From: Spongospora subterranea f. sp. subterranea
Lineage: Eukaryota > Endomyxa: Phytomyxea > Phytomyxea > Plasmodiophorida
Direction of reading: 5' to 3'
NCBI GenBank assembly: GCA_049724395.1
Contig: JAUGWO010000042.1
Span: forward strand, 310,001 to 374,000
Length of the DNA: 64,000 nt
The notes beneath the pieces were generated by a model. That model was not told where the DNA came from and ran no database searches. It saw only the letters and a program-made list of their open reading frames with translations. A program made the translations under genes and the position numbers. Each line of letters opens with the position of its first letter. Position 1 is the first letter of the stretch. Positions 1 to 10,605 of the stretch are shown here, in pieces.

Positions 1-110
1 CATCCGCCAAGGTGAAGGAAACCGGGTGATTTCGTTCTTTGTAAATATCGGGAGAAGTGGGCGCTAGATGTCTCCAAACATTAAAACCGACGATAGTAAA
101 ATCAGCACCA

Positions 111-896
111 TCATCGACAGCCGTTCGAGAACTCAGAAATCAGTTCGCGTATTTGAACCAAAATTTTTAAAATTCTTGATCTAGGCTTTGCGATCAGTTG
201 ATTACTTTCTGATTTCTTCGGTTCATCTTGATCAGACTGAAGAATTATATTTTGGTCTAGCTGAGGAACGTTCCAAATATCATCGATGGGTAAATTGGAA
301 TGCACGCGAGTAATTCGAGGCTTTTCGTCCTTGATAAAAGTTCTGACTTCTGGTTGTTTCGGAGAGAAATGAACCGATGGTGTATTTCTCTGTGACACTG
401 ATCTGTCAGAACCACGGAAACTGGAAGTGCTTCTCGAATCGTTAGTCTTGTTGAACCTCCGTTGCCGTTTTTCCGACAATAGACGAGTGGCGCGATCCGT
501 AGAGCAGGTAGGACACTGGCGAACATGATGTGGACCTGAACTTTGCAAGCATGTGAGTGACCGCATTGACATAGAGGAAATTTCTTCGTATTTTGGCAGA
601 TCAGCAGCACCGTTACTATTGCTCTTATAAAACTGTCGGACACTTGTTACTGTTTCAAGTAAGAACTTGTAAAATAATTTCAGGTTAATCCGACATTCGA
701 TTCTGTCTAAAGATAGTCGATTCAGGATCGACTCACGAAGGTTCTTTGGATGGACAGCATTCACAATGGCGAAGACTTGTTTACGCGTTAAATCATCATG
801 TTGAGAAAATAATTCAGTTAAGCCATTCGCTGTGATAATTTTGACGACTCTGCGCGAAAATTTCGTGGACACTGAGAGCTGAGTCCTCGTAAACAT
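111..896 (-). CDS. Hypothetical protein, 261 aa
   Basis: An uninterrupted reading frame of 261 codons begins at an ATG. I do not recognise the product. The N-terminal half is basic and moderately hydrophobic, and the middle is rich in Ser, Arg and Lys. A CPTC pair lies near residue 128. No signal peptide, membrane segment or known motif is evident. It lies next to a Ty3/gypsy fossil whose zinc-knuckle piece is on the same strand, so it could be element-derived, but nothing in it resembles protease or polymerase. A host gene of unknown function is equally possible. Confidence 0.4.
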   Translation of the reverse strand: MFTRTQLSVSTKFSRRVVKIITANGLTELFSQHDDLTRKQVFAIVNAVHPKNLRESILNRLSLDRIECRINLKLFYKFLLETVTSVRQFYKSNSNGAADLPKYEEISSMSMRSLTCLQSSGPHHVRQCPTCSTDRATRLLSEKRQRRFNKTNDSRSTSSFRGSDRSVSQRNTPSVHFSPKQPEVRTFIKDEKPRITRVHSNLPIDDIWNVPQLDQNIILQSDQDEPKKSESNQLIAKPRSRILKILVQIRELISEFSNGCR

Positions 897-1100
897 TGAA
901 TCTTAACTCTGAAAACAGATGTGCGCTATCTACACAGGCGGCTATGCTTTTTGAGATGGCCTAAAAGGTCTTCGTCTGAAATTGATGTAAGTTCAGATTC
1001 CTTCCTGTCCAAGTCGAACACAACTATAATGTATAAAAGCGAAACTTCGATTGAGTCTTTTACTGAAACAGAGAGAACGATACATCCTTCTGATGGACAT

Positions 1101-2266
1101 TTAGACGATCAACATCGTTCTTATATCGATCCCATTCGGTCCCAAATGTGATAATTGAGTGCTGTCATATTGGTCCAGGAACGGTGGCTTAGTTACTGAT
1201 ACATTGAATGTCTCCATGGGTAAAATGTAAACCGATGGATTTGATTGGAGTAAGTTGAGTTTGTCCCGACAGTCGCGGGTCCAATGTTCAACCTTTCCAC
1301 AAGCGTAACATTTGCCCTTGGGTCTTCGATTACCCTTGTGCTGGCCTAATGGGTTTCTGGACTCCTTCGCCGGTAAGCCACTATCTCGGGTTAGCCGGGA
1401 CAATCCTCACCAATCGTTGACGTCACCGAGTCTCGACACGCTGGCCTCGAGGCGCTCAGAGAAGCCGAGACGACCGACACCACCGTCCCAATTCAACAGG
1501 TTGTTGGCCCAGATACGCCGCAGGCATCGGCGTTTCGTGGGACGAAGCTGAATGACCCAGCTCGAGTTCCAGTTCACAGCACACCTGCGGCAGTTCAACC
1601 TGCAAAACGCCCTGGTGGGCAAGACGTCGGCGGCAGTTGAAACTGCCTGCTTCTCGATCCTGATCCAAGCACTCTTAGAGGGGAGGCTCTCAGAGAAGCC
1701 GAGACGACCGATACCACCGTCCCAATTCAACATGTCGCAATACCGGAGACGTTGGGATTCGTCGTCGACAACAGCGGATCGAGACCTGATCCCGGCGATA
1801 TCTCGACGATCATGGGGATGCGACCTCCAGAGAGCGTCGACGATGTGAGGGCGCTCCTGGTCCTCGCGGGATTTTACCGGCGATACATTTCAGATTTCTC
1901 ATCAATAGCACAGCCGCTTAATCTTTTGCTATGCAAGGGACCACAGTTTTAGTGGGGAGTCGAACAACGAGAAGTTTGGTCGACACTGAGAACCGCGATA
2001 ACCACCATTCGGGTGTGCGACATCCAGGAGAAGGGCGGAAGTACACGATCGGGACGGATGCAAGCCCGGAGGGCCTCGTGCAGTCTTATAACAGTGAGAC
2101 GATGGCAACCACCTATATTCGCCTTTCGTCTGAACGGGGTTTGCCCAACACGGCTGAGGCACTCCTAATGACGCAACACATTGCGAGGAATGTGAACAGA
2201 AGAGCTCCCGCTGCAGTACCACAATGTACCGCTGTATTCCATACGCTCTTTCAACATTCTACGTAA
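1101..2266. mobile_element. Ty3/gypsy LTR-retrotransposon fossil, broken
   Basis: The minus strand at 1101-1403 encodes a gag-type zinc knuckle (CYACGKVEHWTRDC, the CX2CX4HX4C pattern). The plus strand at about 1740-2266 encodes pieces of Ty3/gypsy reverse transcriptase thumb/connection (LAGFYRRYISDFSSIAQPL) and an RNase H-like start (TIGTDASPEG). The parts are in opposite orientations and in different frames, so this is a rearranged, inactive remnant with several breaks. A direct repeat of about 41 bp (1459-1499 and 1692-1732, one mismatch seen) lies inside it. No paired LTRs are visible. Age cannot be stated beyond old enough to be scrambled. Confidence 0.6.
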
Positions 2267-2318
2267 AAAAGCAATGGATTTTCTAAAAAATAGGATTTAT
2301 ATATTGTAAACGAAGAGA

Positions 2319-5069
2319 CTATGAGACTAAGTATTCCGCTAAATCATCAGTGTCCTCGATATCGCGAAGATGTGCAAGGTCACGCCTGTTTTTCGTACAA
2401 CACGTCCAGATCGTGGTTGCAAAGTAGACTAATAACATGGCGATGTTTGAAAAGAATAATAATCCGCCAAGAAGGGGCATGTTGTCAGATAGTAATTGAT
2501 CCAATTTGAATAACTCTGAAACTTGGCAATTTCTTCCTGCATCATTGAACTGGCAAGGTTGATTGCGACCGTCATCTCCGACAACTGTCTGGCTGCCAAA
2601 CGACGCATAGTGTGGAGCAAGTACGAGAGTTTGGACATTGACAGCTAATAAAACAAATACAATTAACCATACAGCCATCAGCAACGCATTTTGTTTAGTG
2701 CGATAAGCTCGAATATTGTAAAGCTATTGTAGAGTCAAGTTAGCAGTTCGAATCGAAGCGTACTATGATTATCACCTTTATGAAAACGATGCGAACCCCG
2801 AGCTGGACTAAACCGGTTAAAGTTGCCAAGAATAAATATAGGGCTATGAAAGCGAAGCAAATAAAATCCAAGGGGAAAGCGAGAGATGCATAGCTGAGAA
2901 GCATGTCGATAGGGTTGGGCAGAGTTTGGTCACTCTTGTAGCCGCAGAAGAAGCCGCACTTGGAGTTGATTACTTTATCGGTGACGCTTAGTACCAATGA
3001 TGTGGCAATCAACACTGAGCATAAAAAAAACAGACAGCCTACCAAACATCGTCCTAAATTGGCCAATGAAGGCGAGCTGGGCGATTGTTGAGCGATAGCG
3101 TAATTGTCACAATTGAGAGCTAGTTGCGCCTCTCGATGCTGCAACTTGGCCAGTTCTATGTTGATGAGTTAGATGCAAAAAAGCCTTGTATAACTGACAA
3201 ACCCAGCCGATCTTCGCGAGACCATGCACTTTGCGGAAGCGACACATATCGGGCTTGGAGCTGCTCTTCTTGGGAATGTAGCTTAACAAGTTCCGAGTCT
3301 TGGTTGGGGGTTGAAGATGCCAGAGTTCTTGAAGGAGATGTTTTTCTTGATTCAAACATTATGATAGGAAGCCAGGCTAGACCATATGCCTAAAAAAAAT
3401 AAAAAAATTACCCAATGCTGTAATGAGCGTGGCCTCACTCCTTACAGAATATGTCATCCATCCAAGATGACCAATTGCGATCATTATTCCCATAATGACG
3501 GAAAAAATGTCCAATAATCGCGATTTATTGTCCTCTTCCAGCAAGTGGTGAAGATCGAAAAGGACTAAGGCTGAAATTAAAAAAACAAAAGCTGCGACAA
3601 AACTAATCGTATATTTGCACGATCTATAGGCTCGAGGAAGCGACTCGTTCATGCCATCTTCTTCTTCATAATAAAAGTATGCAAAGGGCAACATCGCGAA
3701 CGCGGATATCGCTAGAAAAGAGTATATTCCTGAATATTGGCATCTCATAGATCAGGTACTGAAACAGGATGGCGTTCAGAATATATTCAACATACCTAGA
3801 TAAAGAACCTTGACGACATCATGGCCATCTGGCGTTGATTTGCCAAGAAAATAAACATCTACTGGCAAAAGGAACCTGAATAGTGATAGATTAGCAGCTA
3901 AATTAAGCACTCAAACAATGCATAACTGTACATTGCACATAATGATGCGAAAACAGTTAAAGTAGCAATGGATTGTGTCACGAAAGATCTTTCTTTCACA
4001 TCCGTATACACATGGATGCAGAAAATACTTCCTAACAACAGCTACCAGAAAAAGAGCGCATAAGAATAATGGTTGTCGTTCAAGCCATTCAATTACCATA
4101 AAAACAACGGGGAGAACAAAAACGAGAATCATTGTGGACGAAGGTCGAGTACTGCTATCGATGGTGGTGTCAACACACAACTCGCCAAGCGAGACGATTA
4201 GATTGTCACTGTCCAGAAAGGCCGCGCCTACAAGCTCATGCTGCGTGTCGACTGTCGTGATAATGGACTGGGATTGTCTTCGTAAACGATTTCTAGTTTA
4301 TACGATTTGATATCGCTGCGGCATCGACCTTGATGTGAGGCACTATCGGGTAATGTTCGGCATACAGAATAGCAGGTAGTCGGTCTCTCAGGAAGTTGTC
4401 GGACAAATTAAGTGTGCAGCGAACAAATGTACTGCCTCTTGAAGGGTTATATAACCAAAGCGTCCATTAGAAGTCCACCCAATCGCTATATCTAGTGGCA
4501 TCGACAATGATTCTCCCGAGCCAAGCAACGGTTACCTCGAGAAACAGTCTTGCCCAGGGCTAGCGAGCCTCAGAATTTTCCGATTGTCGTGACAAATTGG
4601 TTTTGCCTCCGTAATATTCAAGAGATAGCATGACTGTATATATGATGTGCACATACCAACGCAAATGGGAATTGGGGTCCTGAAGAAGCCGGTGCATGGT
4701 TCTACCATAACTGCACACATTAGCAGATTTTGCTTTGCGATGCATTCTGATGAAGTTTGTGTGCCGAAACAATGTCCCAGAACTGATTCCTGCCTCGATC
4801 TCGTCCACAACATGGATTGCAGAATTAACTGGCATGAATGAGAACATATCGCAGATTCCTGATAGATTGTGGATGTGTGCACAAGGGATGGATATAGGTT
4901 GCTCAGATTCCCTGACGTCGAGTGACAGGTAGAAGATGAATATCGCCAACAATACAATACATCCGATTTCATGCAGCCATTGCAACTTTGATTTAGTCCA
5001 TTCGGCTGATCCAGCACCGAGCTGTACAGATACTGTAACCTGATCATGTTGAACGTGAACGAAAACCAT
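2319..5069 (-). CDS. LMBRD1-type multispanning transporter with cysteine-rich N-terminal ectodomain
   Basis: The core (about 3980-2319) follows LMBRD1, the lysosomal cobalamin exporter family, segment by segment. It has a TM helix ending ALFECLI, then LLPVDVYFLG, PFAYFYYEEEDG, YGLAWLPIIMFES (family YGMSALPLNL), a charged cytosolic loop, FPLDFICFAFIALYLF, and a last lumenal stretch APHYASFGSQTVV before the final helix. Exons are split by short introns, for example a donor at about 3796. Upstream at 4560-5069 lies a signal-anchor helix (GCIVLLAIFIFYLSLDV) followed by a Cys-rich segment with PIPICVGMCTSYIQSC, which recalls Frizzled/Mid1-type cysteine-rich domains. Coding-like pieces at 4150-4500 connect the two. 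LMBRD1 has a lumenal N-terminus, so fusion to an extracellular domain is topologically sensible. The joins between 4500 and 3980 are not fully resolved, so this could be two adjacent genes. Core identification is strong; the fusion is inference. Confidence 0.65.
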
Positions 5070-5640
5070 TGATAATGGCAGTATATACAATGATCAAGAT
5101 AGAGTTGACGATCGGGTTCAGCGGTACCTCATCTCAATACTTACAACATTTTCGCTAGGTGGTTGAATTCATAACAATTACAGGTCAATTACACATAAAA
5201 AACTCGTCTGACTTCCGTCAGGCGATGCCCTATGGTAAAAACGGTGTGTCTACTAAGTCAATGAAAAATTGGTTGGGATAACCCGTGAACTTTAATGTCG
5301 CATCATTCTCTTTAAATTTTTACTCGATATTAGTCTGATCGATGTACCGTGTGCTCGAATCTGTTTCGATAAGTATCTTGGAGATCTTTCCTAAGATTCG
5401 TCACAATTAGACCCACCTTCATTGACGTTCCCCTTTGCGATCAGTATTTGCTGTATCCATCTAGACCTGGTTCCTGAGTGAGCCCCGACTCCTGACCCCC
5501 ATTTTCAGAGAGTCACTTGCGCTGCTGTCGCTGATTAGTACACGGGATTAGTCTATGTCCGCTTATTTCCCTGGATCTCCGTGACAATCTCGGCATTTGA
5601 TCAACACACTACACTTCCTTTATAGCCAATATATAGTGGC
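5070..5640. promoter_or_regulatory. Divergent intergenic region between LMBRD1-like and MLO-VSD genes
   Basis: About 570 bp separate two outward-reading start codons. No open frame of note and no repeat is seen. It presumably holds both promoters, but I can point to no specific element. Confidence 0.35.
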
Positions 5641-8431
5641 ATGAGCGAGGCAGACGACGATGAAGCGGATATTTTGCATAAAGCAGCCAACACACATGAG
5701 TTTATTGCAGTTTTAACTATAATGATTACGCTGCTGATGCATGTTGCCTCGATAAAGCTTGAGCAAGTACGGTTGCTGAATTGTGCTGAAGTCGAGTCGG
5801 GTTTCAATGTTTTCTAGGTTCTGAAACGACATAAGCATTTGTCGGAGATGCTTCATCATTTGTATAGAGAGCTCATGGTTCTTGGATTAATTTCATTCGG
5901 GCTATTTATTATCGAGTTACATAACTGGGAGGCCTTGCACTATACCAAAACGACATTCGAATCGATTCACATTTTGGTAAACCACTGAAATATTTGATTT
6001 TTACCAAATGATTGAACTTAATCTCAGATTTTTCTTATTGCGTTTGGTTATACTACATTTACTGCCCTGCTGATGACGTTGTCTGTTCGCATATCGAAAT
6101 TCTGGGATGGAATCGAACAACAGCATCATTCAGTATATCTAGAAAACAAGGCCAAGTTTGACACAATTAGGCAGTCAATGGATGAAATGAGTTTTGCTGG
6201 TCAATTTCTTCATTTTCCTTTGTATCTCAGGTGGCGACTCGTTTTTTTAACTAGTTTTATTTTGGTCTGATCCCAGTACTTCAGGTATTTTACACTTGTC
6301 GAGCAGATATCGTTCCACGATCTCCGTCTTCATTTCCTACATTCTAACCATCTTCCACCCTCATTTTCCTTTGCTCGTTATCTTCGAAAATGTAAAAGCC
6401 ACGTGCTTCTGCAGTTTGGGGATATTCACTCGACATGCTGGATGTCATTGGTTGTGCTTGTTATTCTCGATATGCTACAGCGTAATTCTATTGGAATAAC
6501 ATCTGAAAGTCCGTTGACAGCATTTCAATCATGTCGTTATCTGATGTATATCTGTCCAGATTACATTTTCACGTTCTGGCGTATCACGTTTGCTGTTTTA
6601 GGCACGTCCCTTTGCGTAATCCCAGTATCGATATTGTTCAAGACCAGATCTATTTTGTCTGAAATTCTCTGTCACTCTGAAATGATTGACTTTGACCCTG
6701 TTGCCGCAAGGTTTACTGAACAGTTCTGTGTTTTTCATTACACTGCTAACTCTATTCCAAAGGTACTATATCGATCATTGGGGCGATGATGACGACGGAT
6801 CTCATGAAAGCTCACTGTCTTATGCATACGATGATGGAGAAAACCCTCAACAGCCTGTGGTTCACTTTACGTCAGAATCTGCATTAAGGCGTGTTGCAAG
6901 AACGTTTCAAATTGACCATTGGGGTCAAACAGGTGCCTAGTCTTTGCAATATTCATGTATATTACAAATCATCATGACTATATGAGGTTAGGTTCATCGC
7001 CAGATGTTGTCTTATTCCCATCTGCCTCGAATCAACCTCATGTTGAAGCAAGTGAACTCGAACCACCTCGATTAGCGCGGGTTCAATCGGTGCATAATGT
7101 CGAGTTTTCACAAATGAACCTTTTTTGGTTCAACTCACATGTTTTCATGCTTAGGTATTTCTAAAACTATTAGTCTGTTGATGCAAACACTGAACCTAGG
7201 CGCTGTTTAGGCTCATGCAGGTCTGTTTATTTCTTGTGGTATGCTATTTTGCCACCCTTTTTCAATTCCACACGTACATCTTCGCCGGGAGATATTGGGC
7301 TTATCCATTCGCTCTTAGTCAGTGTTTACGTAAATGTGTTTTACTGTAATTAACCGTTGGCGAATCAGTTCCCCTCGGTGTTCTTTTAACCTGTTTTGCA
7401 TGGACCGTTCCAATATATACGATCATCATTCACGTTGGACAGCTAGTCGATCTTGATATCGTTCTTGAAGCCAGGAGAAAGGCATCCAAGCCCGTATTGG
7501 TGGGTCTTGATTTGGCGTTCTCCCATTACGATTGATCAAACTAAAGCAGTATTCAGGATATGACTGCTGTTTCTGTAACACCATCGCAGCTGCGACGCGC
7601 GTCTACATTGATGCTCCTTGACAATTCTGATAGGCTCCGTTTACGGGTAATCGACGGATCTAATCAAATTTGATATCTGGTCAACCGTTTTTGTATCAGG
7701 TATCTATGGCAATATTTGGAGGAAGGTTCCAGATTCTGCTCTTTTGGTGCATTCTGCTTCAAACTGTCATTGTCATGCTTTCTTATTTTGAAAGCCTTTC
7801 CCCGCATCTGTTCTTGCCATATGTCACTCCAATCATCCCAAGTTTATTCGTTATTGAAATGTACATCTTTTGTGTTCTATCGTTAATTTTACTCACCTCT
7901 TGTATTAGGCTTGCGAAATTCTATGCAGCAGGACCCAAATTCTTCACACGATCTGCCGTCGTCGTTTTCGACCTCGTTGTAGTTGTTTGTGCATTCTTTG
8001 CTGCTTTCTTGCAATTATTTGTTCCCAGAGTTTCACCTGTACTCACAGCCTGTGTACTTTTGAGGATATACCAGATCATGCGAGTATCGCGAATCGGCCG
8101 AATCATGCGTCATCAACAAGAATGCCATTTTGAGGGTTAGTGGGGTGGTTTCGTTGAAGTTCCTATATACTGATTTTTTTTAGCTAAAATAGGAGAATCT
8201 GAAATTGAGGAACAAATGAAACGAACGAAGCGAAGAATAATTGAAGCAATTAGCGCTGAGCCGTCATTTCACAAGAAAGCTGCTTCGTACCCTGAGACCC
8301 AGTTTGCTTTAGGACGATCGCGGACAATGCCTGTTTCTCCACAGAGAGTTCCAATGAAATCATTGCGATTGAATTTTGAGATTGCAGATCACATAGAGCT
8401 TCCTGTTCGAGCGTGTGTTCCTGATATCTAA
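5641..8431 (+). CDS. MLO-family protein fused to a C-terminal voltage-sensor domain
   Basis: The start ATG at 5641 opens an acidic N-terminus (MSEADDDEADIL) before TM1. Exons join in phase: 5641-5766, 5818-5976, 6028-6230, 6285-about 6708, then further short exons to 8431. MLO hallmarks appear in order: LHHLYRELMVLGLISFGLF, ESIHILIFLIAFGY followed by RISKFWDGIE, FLHSNHLPPSFSFARYLRK, NLFWFNSHVFMLRLMQ, and VPIYTIIIHVGQ. After the seventh MLO helix and a linker, the protein runs on into an Hv1-like four-helix voltage sensor (about 7690-8140): S1 RFQILLFWCILLQTVIVM, S3 with VVVFDLVVVV, and S4 LLRIYQIMRVSRIGRI with spaced arginines. The tail (8185-8431) is a charged helix, as in Hv1. The exon DMTAVSVTPSQLRRAS and its flanking introns connect the two parts without breaking frame, so fusion in one transcript is well supported. 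Length is about 750 aa against roughly 500-600 for plant MLOs. A voltage-controlled Ca2+ pathway is inference. Confidence 0.85.
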
Positions 8432-8488
8432 CTTGTAAAAAATAACAACAACTATCTTATTATTATTAAACTACAACTTGTGTAAAGT

Positions 8489-8907
8489 CTAATTATTTAG
8501 CGAATATTTATGCTTGCAATTGAGGCATTCATAGAAAACAGTCTGCCCTTCATCAGCCGAACGCATTTGCATTGTATAGAACGACAGCTCTGGATGTCCG
8601 CAGGAAGGACATTCTTCTTGAACCGTTGCCCTGGTGGCACTAACATGGTCAGAGGATACTAGAGACGTCTTGGCGTGATCCCTGTATGAGCGTGAATCAA
8701 TCTCCTTGGCAACATTAAGATCTGGAAAGAGGATTAAAATGATAGAAATCGACCGAGAAAAAAAGGACCTTCCGCCCGACAAACATGCCCACATTCGTAG
8801 CACGAACTGTTATCGTTTTCATCCGGTAGAGTCATGATTGAATGGCACGAAGGGCAAAAAGACGCAGTTGGGGAAATTTGGAGGAATTTCCAGGAAAGCC
8901 CTGCCAT
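8489..8907 (-). CDS. RPA12: RNA polymerase I subunit RPA12 (A12.2)
   Basis: Two exons (8907-8769 and 8721-8489) join in phase through a 47-nt GT-AG intron and give 123 residues, the normal length for A12.2. The N-terminal zinc ribbon reads FCPSCHS then CYECGHVC. The C-terminal TFIIS-type ribbon has [11 protein letters not shown], the catalytic hallmark [13 protein letters not shown] and a final CLNCKH. The C-terminal ribbon supports RNA cleavage and proofreading in Pol I. The start at 8907 was chosen because it places about 15 residues before the first CxxC, as in the family. It converges with the MLO-VSD gene, leaving a 57-bp gap. Confidence 0.93.
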
Positions 8908-10605
8908 TTGGGATGCTTCTCAGAGGCCTGACCTTGTGCGGACTGCGGAGTATCTTGATTGATCGCTGGGTTGGCGCTCTGTTGGAAAATGTAGTACAGT
9001 AAGAAGTTCGAATTACTGTACTGTACGAACAATTTTGTAAATGACACTCAAATAAGATAACGGCAGAAGACGAGGAGGAGGTATGATCCGCAGATCGTGT
9101 GCAAGAAACTCAATCCGTGGAAATTGTGTGATTTCCTGATTTCACAACAGAACCCAAATTACGCAGTTACAGCAGCGCCAAAGTCTGGTAGTGAGTGTTT
9201 GAATCAGGAGAACCTGATTACTGTTTTACCTGTTGACGAAGGAGAGAGAAAATCAGGGGCTCCATTGTCAACAGGTAAACCAGTAATTGCAATCTCCGGG
9301 AGCCTTTCTGCTTCAGACACTAGGCCTTACACATCCAGTTCATCTTCTATGATCATGTGCAAAATGATGGGTTCATGATTATATGCCATCGCGATTGTAA
9401 AAGTTAATGCTTCATTTCCTCCAAAATGGCCTTTCCACGTCTTTCCGATACCCTTCCTGCATTTTTGCGAATTGTTTTGCCTTGTTCCCAATTGGATGAG
9501 GAACTGTTTTCACAAAGCAGGCATATTCCCGATCGATTCATTCGTCAACCAAACATCCCATGTTATATTGTTTGCCACTCAAGGTGTACTTTACTCGACA
9601 AGATTCGCATTCAACGCATCTCGGAGGAGCGTGGAACGCTCCAGAACGTTGCCACAGTATAGTAATTACGCCCGGCATACAGAAAAAGCAATGCCAGACG
9701 CGTCCTACGAGATCTAAGACGGCTGCAGAACGATTATCGGATGTCCTTCTTTGCCTGATTCTCACTCACGCTTCAGATTACTGATTCAATGCGCCATTTA
9801 CCTGAAAACTGCCCTACCCATGCTTTGGAGCAGTTTGGCCAAGACCAGTGCATACAATCGATACCATTCCTGGCATGTTTCGCTTGTCGTTTACGTTTAA
9901 AGGTCCCAGACAGTGATTGCTGAATACTCCTTCAATAGCGCTACAGAATATGCAAAGGATTTTCAGCATGATAGATTCTGCTAGACGAAGGCGACCAGAC
10001 CGTCACATTCATCAGCTGATTCCTGAAGTCCTCAAGCGCACTTGCTGCAGCACATATTTTGCGGTACAGTCGTGATTTTGACGAAAGTACTCATCATGCT
10101 CCACGACAGCGTCTACGAACTTCAAGAAAAACAATATTCGCACTGAACCTTCAGCAGAAATGCCCAGCAGGGGACTTAGGTTTCTCAGCACAGTAATCTT
10201 CGTGCAGCATCTTCGCATAGAGCTGTCGATGTTGGTTGATGTTGGGGCAAATTTCCAGGTTCAAAACCGTCAGCACCGTCTTGATCACTTTTCATTTCCG
10301 AGCCAGACTTGGAGTATGCTCTTCTCAGTGACCAAGAGGTCGTCTGTATCCATTCAATCTTAACCTTCGCTGCCCGATGGGAGACATCGGTTCCATAAAT
10401 ACAGAGTTGTGATCCGTGGAGGTGTTACGGGTTACTGATAGTGTGTGGGAGAAAAGAGCGGAGCCGCCTTGTACCAATGACCTGTTGTTGACGCCTTGAC
10501 CCGTCAAGCTGTTGCAGGCCCAGCAAGATCCGTGTTACGAGTGACCTGGGACTGAATTAGACTTTTGCCCACCCCATTCCTGCTACATTAGAAGTTGCTG
10601 GCATA
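8908..10605 (-). other. Unassigned region with minus-strand coding fragments
   Basis: No complete gene could be assembled across 1.7 kb. Several minus-strand stretches look coding: about 10450-10190 (ending EDAARRLLC), 10130-10050 (FVDAVVEHDEYFRQNHDC), 10050-9950, 9765-9540 (with CVECESC), and 9440-9330 (KTWKGHFGGNEALTFTIAMA). The last weakly recalls the GG-N/E-L-A stretch of OTU-type cysteine proteases, but I find no catalytic Cys motif of the DGNC type, so I do not name it. A split, divergent gene on the minus strand is the likeliest reading; plus-strand frames here look like shadows. Confidence 0.25.

Noticed and set aside
9310-9440. OTU deubiquitinase gene
   Set aside because: Only one weak motif resemblance; no catalytic Cys motif was found nearby, so no name is given.
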